Below are positions 19,915 to 25,746 of a stretch of 25,746 nucleotides of DNA, one piece after another. The translations under genes and the position numbers were made by a program. Each line of letters starts with the position of its first letter. Position 1 is the stretch's first letter. The notes below the pieces were generated by a model that saw nothing but the letters and a program-made list of their open reading frames with translations, was not told the DNA's origin and did no database searches. The stretch spans positions 1-25,746 of the forward strand of contig USAD01000003.1 in NCBI GenBank assembly GCA_900552415.1, in the 5' to 3' direction. The DNA comes from an uncultured Parabacteroides sp. Lineage in GTDB: Bacteria > Bacteroidota > Bacteroidia > Bacteroidales > Tannerellaceae.

Positions 19915-21195
19915 TTATACTGTTTTTAATCTTACGGTTACTGCATTCTTATGCGCACCCAGTTGTTCATTAGCCGCCATCACCTCAATAGCAGGACCGA
20001 TATTCTGAATACCCTCGCCATTAATCTCCTGAAAAGTGATTTTACGGATAAAACTATCCAGACTCACCCCACTATACGCTTTGGCATAACCATTGGTAGG
20101 TAAAGTATGATTGGTTCCGGATGCATAATCACCGGCACTCTCCGGAGTAAGTGAACCTAGAAATACAGATCCGGCATTGACAATACGCTCTGCCTGTTCC
20201 ATATAATCCCTGGTCTCGATAATCAAATGCTCGGGAGCATATTCATTCGTCAGAGCAATTGCCTCATCCATATCCCTCACCAAAATCAATTTGCTGCTTG
20301 CCAACGACTTTTCGGCTATTTCCCATCTGGGAAGCAAAGCCAACTGGCGTTGTACCTCATACTCCACCTCCTTCATTAATTTCTCAGAAGTAGTTATCAG
20401 CATGGCCTGACTATCAACTCCATGTTCCGCCTGTGAAAGCAAATCGGCTGCCACAAATACAGGATTAGCCGTCTCGTCGGCCAGCACTTCGACTTCAGAA
20501 GGACCGGCAGGCATATCTATCGCAACATCCCGCAAAGAAACCTGCTGCTTGGCAGCCGTTACATATTGGTTACCCGGACCGAAAATTTTATAAACCTTAG
20601 GCACACTTTCCGTTCCGTATGCCATAGCAGCGATGGCCTGCACCCCTCCTGCTTTGAATATTTTATTTACCCCGGCCAATTTTGCCGCATACAAGATAGC
20701 AGGATGAACCTTTCCTTCTTTATCAGGAGGAGTACAAAGTACGATTTCCTTGCAACCTGCAATCTGTGCCGGAGTAGCCAACATCAATACGGTAGAAAAT
20801 AAAGGCGCCGTGCCTCCGGGAATATACAAGCCCACCTTTTCAATAGCAACCGCCTTCTGCCAACAAGTTACCCCGGGTACGGTCTGCACCTTTTTCCCTT
20901 CAAACCGCTGAGAACTATGAAAAGTATGAATATTTTTCTGTGCCAGCATGATAGCTGCCTTCAATTCAATGGGTACCTCCTTTTCCGCTTCAGCAATTTC
21001 CGTTTCAGTAACCCCCAGTGAGTCCAGTTTCACCTTATCAAAACGTTCTTCATATTCCCTCACCGCTTTATCTCCTTCCATCTTCACTTTATCCAGCACT
21101 TCTTTAACCGTATTGCGCAGCGTGTCTGTATTCAATGCCGGACGACGGAGAATTTCCATCCAGTCTTTCTTTTCAGGATATATTATTTTCTTCAT
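19915..21195 (-). CDS. hisD: histidinol dehydrogenase
   Basis: A 426-residue zinc enzyme that oxidises histidinol twice with NAD+ to histidine. Family signatures are intact: [19 protein letters not shown] (Gln and His zinc ligands), NEYAPEHL with the catalytic Glu-His pair, and [13 protein letters not shown] with the Asp ligand. Length is normal for HisD. It follows hisG after 49 bp and precedes hisC by 2 bp. Confidence 0.97.
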
Positions 21196-21244
21196 ACATG
21201 TATTCTTTTATAAGTTTACAAATCTCGCCTGACGTATGGACCGG

Positions 21245-22096
21245 CTATAATATCATTTTCTCAATGGGCAATACCAAAATACCTTCCGCGCCCAATGCTT
21301 TCAGTTTTCCGATGATCTCCCAAAAACGCTTCTCGTCAAGCACTGTATGTACCGAACTCCATCCTTCTTGTGCCAATGGCATCACAGTAGGACTCTTCAT
21401 ACCCGGCAGCACTTCGATAATTTCTTTCAAACGCTCTGTCGGAGCATTCATCAAGACATATTTCTTGTCTTCGGCAGCTTTCACCGCTTCAATACGGAAC
21501 AAAAGTTCGTTCAGAATCTCTTTCTTCTCCTCAGACATATTCTTATTACCTATCAGCAACGCCTCACTTTTCATAACCACTTCCACTTCCTTCAAGCTAT
21601 TGCTTACCAAAGTAGATCCCGAACTGACAATATCAAAAATAGCATCAGCCAAACTGATTCCCGGAGCAATCTCTACCGAACCGGTAATGACATGAATATC
21701 AGAATGAATGCCATTCCGATCCATGAAATCTTTCAAAATGCCGGGATAAGAAGTCGCAATCTTACGTCCTTCAAACCAAGACAAACCCGGATAGTCCACA
21801 TCTTTAGGTATAGCCAATGACAAACGGCACTTGCTGAACCCCAAACGTTTAATCACCTCAGCGTCCTCTTTTCTCTCTACAAACTCATTCTCTCCTACGA
21901 TCCCTAAATCAGCCACTCCACCAGCCACCGACTGAGGAATATCATCATCGCGAAGAAAAAGAACTTCGATCGGAAAATTAGACGACTGTACTAAAAGAAT
22001 TCTTTTAGAAGTGGAGATTTTAATATCCGCCTCTTGTAATAATGCCATTGTCTCTTCAAACAAACGGCCTTTTGACTGTACTGCAATTCTAAGCAT
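21245..22096 (-). CDS. hisG: ATP phosphoribosyltransferase, long form
   Basis: A 283-residue enzyme of the first, feedback-controlled step of histidine synthesis (PRPP + ATP). It starts MLRIAVQSKGRLFEET, typical of HisG. The phosphoribosyl site is in TGSVEIAPGISLADAIFDIVSSGSTL, given here as residues in about 140-165. The C-terminal 80 residues form the ACT-like histidine-binding domain (SPTVMPLAQEGW), so this is HisGL and needs no HisZ. It is the first structural gene of the operon; an attenuator lies directly upstream at 22127-22158. Confidence 0.97.
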   Translation of the reverse strand: MLRIAVQSKGRLFEETMALLQEADIKISTSKRILLVQSSNFPIEVLFLRDDDIPQSVAGGVADLGIVGENEFVERKEDAEVIKRLGFSKCRLSLAIPKDVDYPGLSWFEGRKIATSYPGILKDFMDRNGIHSDIHVITGSVEIAPGISLADAIFDIVSSGSTLVSNSLKEVEVVMKSEALLIGNKNMSEEKKEILNELLFRIEAVKAAEDKKYVLMNAPTERLKEIIEVLPGMKSPTVMPLAQEGWSSVHTVLDEKRFWEIIGKLKALGAEGILVLPIEKMIL

Positions 22097-22126
22097 GATT
22101 CTATCTGTTTTTAATTATTAACCGGC

Positions 22127-22158
22127 AATAAAAAGGGCTTACCGTTTTCGGCAAGCCC
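22127..22158 (-). terminator. his operon attenuator (intrinsic terminator before hisG)
   Basis: On the minus strand GGGCTT (22158-22153) pairs with AAGCCC (22140-22135), a GCCG/CGGT portion partly extends the stem, and TTTTTATT follows (22134-22127). It lies between the leader peptide stop (22197) and the hisG start (22096). A second GGGCT at 22190-22186, right after the leader peptide, can pair with the AGCCC of the terminator's 3' arm and is a candidate antiterminator strand. I infer control by ribosome stalling at His codons. Confidence 0.88.
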
Positions 22159-22196
22159 TATATCATTATACTACAATATCACCTTAGCCCACCGAA

Positions 22197-22241
22197 TTAT
22201 TCGTTAGGAAAATGATGATGATGTGTAGCAGTTCTAACCAT
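22197..22241 (-). CDS. hisL: his operon leader peptide with four consecutive His codons
   Basis: A 14-codon frame MVRTATHHHHFPNE ending in TAA. ATG at 22241 is preceded by an A/G-rich stretch (AAAAAGAAAAGACT), and a good promoter lies just upstream (22264-22295). The four CAT codons in a row, the terminator downstream and hisG beyond it are the classical layout of a histidine attenuator. It was too short for gene callers. The Gammaproteobacterial hisL has a similar layout with seven His codons; the sequences are otherwise unrelated. Confidence 0.92.
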   Translation of the reverse strand: MVRTATHHHHFPNE

Positions 22242-22263
22242 AGTCTTTTCTTTTTACTTGCGA

Positions 22264-22295
22264 CAAAAATAAAGTTTATATTTAATATCAGCAAA
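22264..22295 (-). promoter_or_regulatory. promoter of the his operon
   Basis: On the minus strand the -33 element TTTG (22295-22292) and the -7 element TATTTTTG (22271-22264, TAnnTTTG) are separated by 20 bp, the canonical Bacteroidota spacing. Transcription would start near 22257, about 15 bases before the leader peptide ATG. This is the best promoter match in the window. Confidence 0.88.
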
Positions 22296-22324
22296 TAATT
22301 ATCGCAAAAACTTTGTTTTTTCTT

Positions 22325-22816
22325 TCAAATTAAAGGTATTATCTCATCTTGCTCCACCTCGCAGTTCAAGAAATGCATTTCTTCCTTTGCCTTCTCTTGA
22401 GAAAAAGTGAAATAAGTGCACAGCGCCTTGGTGCAAAGTTCCTCCTTATTATTATAAATAGCCGCTTCTACAAATACGATATTGCGCTTTCTCTCCTTTA
22501 TGGAAGCCTTCAATACGATATGCGAATCGTTGGTATTAACAGGTTTCATATAGCGGGTTTCCATTTTGGACGTAACACCGGTAGTCTGTAGTTTACGCAA
22601 AACCACCCATGCACAAATCTCATCCAGCAGCACCGCCTGAATACCGCCATGCAACGTATCAATCCATCCCTGAAACTGTGGCTGAGGTTTCCATATACTA
22701 ATTACCTCATCCCCATCCTCATAAAATTCCATCTTCACTCCGGCTTCATTGTTGGGAGCACAGCCAAAGCAATTATATCCTTCCATCCCTTTCCAGGGAT
22801 TGATTATCTTTTTCAT
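22325..22816 (-). CDS. PaaI-like hotdog thioesterase
   Basis: A 163-residue cytosolic hotdog-fold protein. The motif DTLHGGIQAVLLDE (residues about 53-66) is the PaaI/YbgC-type thioesterase active-site helix with HGG, followed by ETRYMKPV and a strand FVEAAIYNNKEELCTKA. An N-terminal CFGCAPNNEAG, with Cys and Asn-rich turn, is common in this subgroup. The family cleaves acyl-CoA thioesters; the substrate is unknown. It starts 10 bp after the Dabb gene and probably shares its transcript. No firm terminator separates it from the his promoter. Confidence 0.88.
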   Translation of the reverse strand: MKKIINPWKGMEGYNCFGCAPNNEAGVKMEFYEDGDEVISIWKPQPQFQGWIDTLHGGIQAVLLDEICAWVVLRKLQTTGVTSKMETRYMKPVNTNDSHIVLKASIKERKRNIVFVEAAIYNNKEELCTKALCTYFTFSQEKAKEEMHFLNCEVEQDEIIPLI

Positions 22817-22826
22817 AGGCTATCTT

Positions 22827-23126
22827 TTAGAATTCATAATCCACACAAGCACGATCAGCCTTAACCTCCTTCAAAAGGCCGGCTGCAGCTACATGATCCG
22901 GATGAACGGCATAGGCATTGACATCTGCCAGCGTATCGAATTCACTATCCAGACAAATATCCCATTTTTCAGCAGAATTGGCATTCAGTCCCACAAATAT
23001 ATGACGGATAAAACCTATCTTGGCCGGCAAAGCTTCAATAGCCGCTTTAAAATCATTCATCACTTTCAATTTTTCTTCCTGTGAAAGAGTTTCTTTCAAT
23101 TTAAATAAAACAATGTGCTTAACCAT
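22827..23126 (-). CDS. Dabb (stress-responsive alpha/beta barrel) domain protein
   Basis: A 99-residue single-domain protein. MVKHIVLFKLKE at the start, the Pro-containing helix AAIEALPAKIG, the strand WDICLDSEFDTLADVNAY and HPDHVAAAGLLKEV are hallmarks of the Dabb dimeric ferredoxin-like fold. Function in bacteria is not established. It is the first gene of a two-gene unit with the thioesterase and is divergent from udk. Confidence 0.9.
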   Translation of the reverse strand: MVKHIVLFKLKETLSQEEKLKVMNDFKAAIEALPAKIGFIRHIFVGLNANSAEKWDICLDSEFDTLADVNAYAVHPDHVAAAGLLKEVKADRACVDYEF

Positions 23127-23127
23127 A

Positions 23128-23158
23128 CTTGATATTTTAATTAATTATCCTACTTTTG
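23128..23158 (+). promoter_or_regulatory. promoter of the udk-mltF operon
   Basis: CTTG at 23128-23131 (near TTTG) and TACTTTTG at 23151-23158 (TAnnTTTG) are 19 bp apart. The start would be near 23165 with a leader of about 65 bases. Confidence 0.6.
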
Positions 23159-23192
23159 TAATCGACACAGGGCTAAAGTATTTAACCTGATG

Positions 23193-23200
23193 CAAAAGTA
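23193..23200 (-). promoter_or_regulatory. promoter -7 element of the Dabb-thioesterase unit
   Basis: The minus strand reads TACTTTTG, identical to the udk -7 box, 67 bp before the Dabb start codon. No clear -33. The two start sites would face each other so that the leaders overlap by about 20 bases. Confidence 0.5.
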
Positions 23201-23231
23201 ACAGTTTTGTTTTAAAATACATTCTATTATT

Positions 23232-23843
23232 ATGATAATTATTGGTATAGCCGGCGGAACCGGTTCAGGAAAGACCACTGTAGTTAGAAAAATCATAGAG
23301 AGCCTGCCCCCAGGTTCCGTTGCAGTCATTCCACAAGATTCATATTATAACGATCAGTCATCCATTCCCTTGGAAATACGTAAACAAACCAATTTCGACC
23401 ATCCCGATGCTTTTGACTGGCCGCTCTTTGAACAACAGATTGCCGACCTGCGCAAAGGGCATCCCATTGAGCAGCCCACCTATTCTTATCTAGTATGTAC
23501 ACGCCTGCCCGAAACAGTTCGTGTAGAGCCAAAGGAAGTCATCATTGTGGAAGGTATCATGAGTCTCTATGATAAAGAGTTACGAGACTTGATGGACTTA
23601 AAGATTTTTGTGGATGCCGAACCCGACGAACGTTTGCTGCGTGTGATTACCCGCGACATGGTGGAACGCGGCCACCCCTTGGAAATGCTGATAGACAAAT
23701 ACCGGAACATTCTGAAACCGATGCATGACGAATTCATAGAGCCTACCAAGCAATATGCCGATATTATTATCCCCAATGGAGGCAACAACCAAAAGGCCAT
23801 TGAAATCCTTAAACTATATATTGAAAAGATTTTAGGAAGATGA
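23232..23843 (+). CDS. udk: uridine kinase
   Basis: A 203-residue cytosolic kinase that phosphorylates uridine and cytidine for pyrimidine salvage. The P-loop is GGTGSGKTT at residues 8-16. PQDSYY (Asp for the nucleoside), NFDHPDAFDW, EGIMSLYD and the lid RVITRDMVERGH match bacterial Udk. The gene overlaps the next one by 4 bp (ATGA at 23840-23843), giving translational coupling with mltF. Confidence 0.95.
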   Translation: MIIIGIAGGTGSGKTTVVRKIIESLPPGSVAVIPQDSYYNDQSSIPLEIRKQTNFDHPDAFDWPLFEQQIADLRKGHPIEQPTYSYLVCTRLPETVRVEPKEVIIVEGIMSLYDKELRDLMDLKIFVDAEPDERLLRVITRDMVERGHPLEMLIDKYRNILKPMHDEFIEPTKQYADIIIPNGGNNQKAIEILKLYIEKILGR

Positions 23844-25222
23844 AAAATGTCTGGCTATTAGTTCTTGCCTGTATATGCATGACAGCGTGCCGCAACCGGC
23901 AACAATCTGCCGAAGTGACAAATTATGATTTGCCGCAAATAAAAGACAGCGGAGAATTAGTAGTCCTGACACTGAACAGTTCCACTTCTTATTTCGACTA
24001 TCGGGGCGAGCCTATGGGATTCCAGTATGAGCTGGCCGATCAGTTTGCCCGTTCATTGAATGTAAAACTGAAAATAAAAGTAGCACAGAATGCACGTGAC
24101 CTGGTCCATAAACTATTACAAGGAGAAGGAGACCTGATAGCCTATAATCTGCCTGTCACCAAAGAGTTCAAAGACAGTGTAGAGTTTTGCGGGGAAGATA
24201 TCATCACTCATCAGGTATTGGTACAACGTAATACTACTCAAAAAAAGAAGAAAGCACTGAATAATGTGACAGAATTAATCGGGAAAGAGGTCTATGTAAA
24301 ACCAGGAAAGTATCTGGAACGTCTCATCAATCTGGATAAAGAACTGGGTGGCGGTATATTGATACACGAAGTCGATAATGACAGCATCACCACCGAGGAT
24401 TTAATCATGCAGGTTTCCAATGGTGAGATAGATTATGCCATCTGTGATAACGACCTTGCCAAATTAAACAAGACTTATTACCCCAATCTGAATATTGACC
24501 TGGCTGTCAGTTTTGACCAACGTGCCTCATGGGCCGTACGTAAGACCTCACCGCTACTAGGTGAAGCTGCTACTAAATGGCATCAGGAAAATATGACTTC
24601 TCCTGCCTATCAGGCCAGTAGCAAGCGTTATTTTGAAATAAGCAAACGGACACCTCACGGTTCCATCTTGTCCATCAAAGACGGAAAGATTTCACACTTC
24701 GATACTCTATTCAAGAAATATGCCAAAGATATAGATTGGGATTGGCGTATTTTAGCTTCCCTGGCCTATACGGAATCAAACTTTGATACAACAGCCGTAT
24801 CATGGGCAGGCGCGAAAGGATTAATGCAGCTCATGCCCCGGACGGCGCGTGCTATGGGAGTTCCTCCCGGTAAAGAACAGAATCCGGAAGAGAGTATAAA
24901 GGCCGCCGTGAAATATATCGCTGCCACTTCCCGTTCTTTCAACGCAATAAAAGATGAAAACGAACGGATGAAATTTGTCTTGGCGGCTTATAACGCCGGA
25001 ATAGGACACGTACTGGATGCCATGTCACTGGCTGAAAAATACGGCAAGAATAAATATGTATGGGACAACAGCGTAGATGACTATATTCTGCTTAAAAGTA
25101 ATGAAGAATATTTCAATGATCCGGTTTGTAAGAATGGATACTTCCGAGGGGTAGAGACTTACAATTTCGTTAAGGAAGTAATGAGCAGAGGGGAAGTGTA
25201 TAAAAAGAAAATCAAAGACTGA
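23840..25222 (+). CDS. mltF: MltF-like membrane-bound lytic murein transglycosylase
   Basis: A 460-residue outer-membrane lipoprotein. The signal MKNVWLLVLACICMTAC ends in a lipobox with Cys17. Residues about 35-275 form a solute-binding protein family 3 domain (LVVLTLNSSTSYFDYRGEPMG, then IDYAICDNDLAKLN). Residues about 290-450 form an SLT lysozyme-like domain with catalytic E312 in LAYTESNFD, then AKGLMQLMPRTA and VLAAYNAGIGHV. MltF enzymes cleave peptidoglycan to 1,6-anhydro muropeptides, and in known MltF the N-terminal domain senses muropeptides allosterically. Gene order udk-mltF with overlap suggests a conserved operon. Confidence 0.92.
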   Translation: MKNVWLLVLACICMTACRNRQQSAEVTNYDLPQIKDSGELVVLTLNSSTSYFDYRGEPMGFQYELADQFARSLNVKLKIKVAQNARDLVHKLLQGEGDLIAYNLPVTKEFKDSVEFCGEDIITHQVLVQRNTTQKKKKALNNVTELIGKEVYVKPGKYLERLINLDKELGGGILIHEVDNDSITTEDLIMQVSNGEIDYAICDNDLAKLNKTYYPNLNIDLAVSFDQRASWAVRKTSPLLGEAATKWHQENMTSPAYQASSKRYFEISKRTPHGSILSIKDGKISHFDTLFKKYAKDIDWDWRILASLAYTESNFDTTAVSWAGAKGLMQLMPRTARAMGVPPGKEQNPEESIKAAVKYIAATSRSFNAIKDENERMKFVLAAYNAGIGHVLDAMSLAEKYGKNKYVWDNSVDDYILLKSNEEYFNDPVCKNGYFRGVETYNFVKEVMSRGEVYKKKIKD

Positions 25223-25237
25223 CAGACACTCCTTTTA

Positions 25238-25399
25238 TTATTTCAGGTGGACTTTAAAAAACACTCCGCCGGAGAAGTAACGGCAGCGGTTGAACTCTAT
25301 CACGGCATTGATATAATCTTTCCAAAAGCTGTATTCAGCACCTATATTAATTGTACGGGCATCATATTCAGCCATAAGGTTCAGCTTCAACCGGTTCCG
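25238..25399 (-). pseudogene. C-terminal remnant of an outer-membrane beta-barrel (YjbH-like) protein
   Basis: On the minus strand the last 53 codons of a frame end with TAA at 25238. The residues (LKLNLMAEYD, NIGAEYSFWKDYINAVIEF, CRYFSGGVFFKVHLK) have the alternating pattern and aromatic content of closing strands of an outer-membrane barrel and recall the C-terminus of YjbH/exopolysaccharide-type porins, a match I make from memory. Upstream of about 25399 the frame loses this character and enters a periodic repeat, so no complete gene is present. Confidence 0.5.
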
Positions 25400-25550
25400 T
25401 AGGGTTGAAACTTCAGTTCCTTCAGTCTGGGACCAAGGTTTCACCGGATTGTAACCATGGCTTTGTCGGGATGCAACCATAGTTCTGGCGATCCGCAATC
25501 AGATTTCCATCAGGCTGTAGTCAGTGTCTTGTTTGTTGGTGTACAATATT
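25389..25550. repeat. second array of short dyad cores with 22-bp period
   Basis: Short dyads of the form AAyC-nn-GrTT recur: AACCGGTT (25389-25396), AACTTCAGTT (25409-25418), ACCAAGGT (25432-25439), AACCATGGCTT with CCATGG at 25455-25460, AACCATAGTT (25475-25484) and AATCAGATT (25497-25505). Centres are 21, 22, 22, 22 and about 21.5 bp apart. More decayed units may continue to about 25550 (AATATT at 25545-25550). The 22-bp layout is like the array at 12282-12453 but with other cores. Confidence 0.7.
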
Positions 25551-25670
25551 CTGCCGATCCGGTTTCCGGGTGCTGTGTGCCTGTATTCCCACCTTTTCCC
25601 AGCGTTTGGTCATCCTCCGCCTCCTGTTTCTTCCCCCTCCTACGGACTTTTTGGGGTAGAAAAGAGGTAA
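25551..25670. other. non-coding stretch, pyrimidine-rich on the plus strand
   Basis: No gene is supported. The sequence is rich in CCT and TTCC runs, and the only open frames (for example 25510-25728 minus) are low-complexity and cross the hairpins to the right. Confidence 0.45.
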
Positions 25671-25705
25671 AAGAAGGTGTGTCAAAATGCGCACCTTCTT
25701 TTTTT
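25671..25705 (+). terminator. intrinsic terminator-like hairpin
   Basis: AAGAAGGTG at 25671-25679 pairs with CACCTTCTT at 25692-25700, loop with GTGTCAAAATG, followed by a T-run (25699-25705). It could end read-through from udk-mltF, although it lies about 450 bp past the mltF stop. The arm-loop sequence resembles the minus strand of the hairpin at 12554-12603. Confidence 0.75.
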
Positions 25706-25710
25706 ATGCA

Positions 25711-25742
25711 CAAAGCCCCGACTTTCACAAGCAGGGGCTTTG
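25711..25742. terminator. GC-rich hairpin at the right edge, terminator-like
   Basis: CAAAGCCCC at 25711-25719 pairs exactly with GGGGCTTTG at 25734-25742 around a 14-base loop. TTAT follows on the plus strand and the window ends, so the T-run cannot be judged. Confidence 0.6.
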
Positions 25743-25746
25743 TTAT

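Noticed and set aside
22097..22260. T-box or other riboswitch upstream of hisG
   Set aside because: A short peptide with four His codons and a simple terminator explains the region; no T-box specifier or TGGN motif was seen.
25510..25728. 72-codon minus-strand frame at the right edge
   Set aside because: Crosses two terminator-like hairpins and lacks family resemblance.

Overview
The window is bacterial DNA from the order Bacteroidales. The evidence is Bacteroidota-type promoters (-33 TTTG, -7 TAnnTTTG), A-rich rather than GGAGG ribosome sites, a secreted tricorn-type protease, a GH2 beta-galactosidase with an export signal, lipoboxes and hisGDCB gene order. No rRNA, tRNA, CRISPR, transposase, integrase or phage gene was seen, and I did not find an obvious new defence or toxin system.

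The window looks like a mosaic of two base compositions. Positions 1 to about 17,870 have G/C-rich third codon positions (Parabacteroides/Tannerellaceae-like by impression). From about 17,870 to the end the genes are A/T-rich at third positions (Bacteroides-like). The change falls inside hisB, in the conserved part of its dehydratase domain, and the reading frame is intact. This is either a recombination joint or an assembly joint.

Layout, left part: a gene-poor edge (1-604); a secreted tricorn protease homologue and a YitT membrane protein (+), closed by a long bidirectional terminator; a minus-strand cluster of a monooxygenase-like lipoprotein, an M20 dipeptidase, an MtaD/SAH-deaminase-like amidohydrolase and a purine nucleoside phosphorylase (nucleoside and peptide salvage); a divergent beta-galactosidase; a gene-free stretch with a 22-bp-periodic array of short dyads and a separate large hairpin; a lipoprotein of unknown function; a DEDDh exonuclease and an NCS2 nucleobase permease (-); a divergent zinc dehydrogenase; and a patatin-like lipase whose start overlaps the hisB stop.

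Right part: hisG-hisD-hisC-hisB (-) with a clear promoter, a 14-codon leader peptide containing four consecutive His codons and an intrinsic terminator in front of hisG, which together make a histidine attenuator. Upstream lie a hotdog thioesterase and a Dabb-domain protein (-), then divergent udk and an MltF-like lytic transglycosylase overlapping by 4 bp. The right edge holds a C-terminal remnant of an outer-membrane beta-barrel protein, truncated exactly where a second 22-bp-periodic dyad array begins, followed by two terminator-like hairpins.

The most unusual structures are the two 22-bp dyad arrays, the hybrid hisB and the his attenuator.
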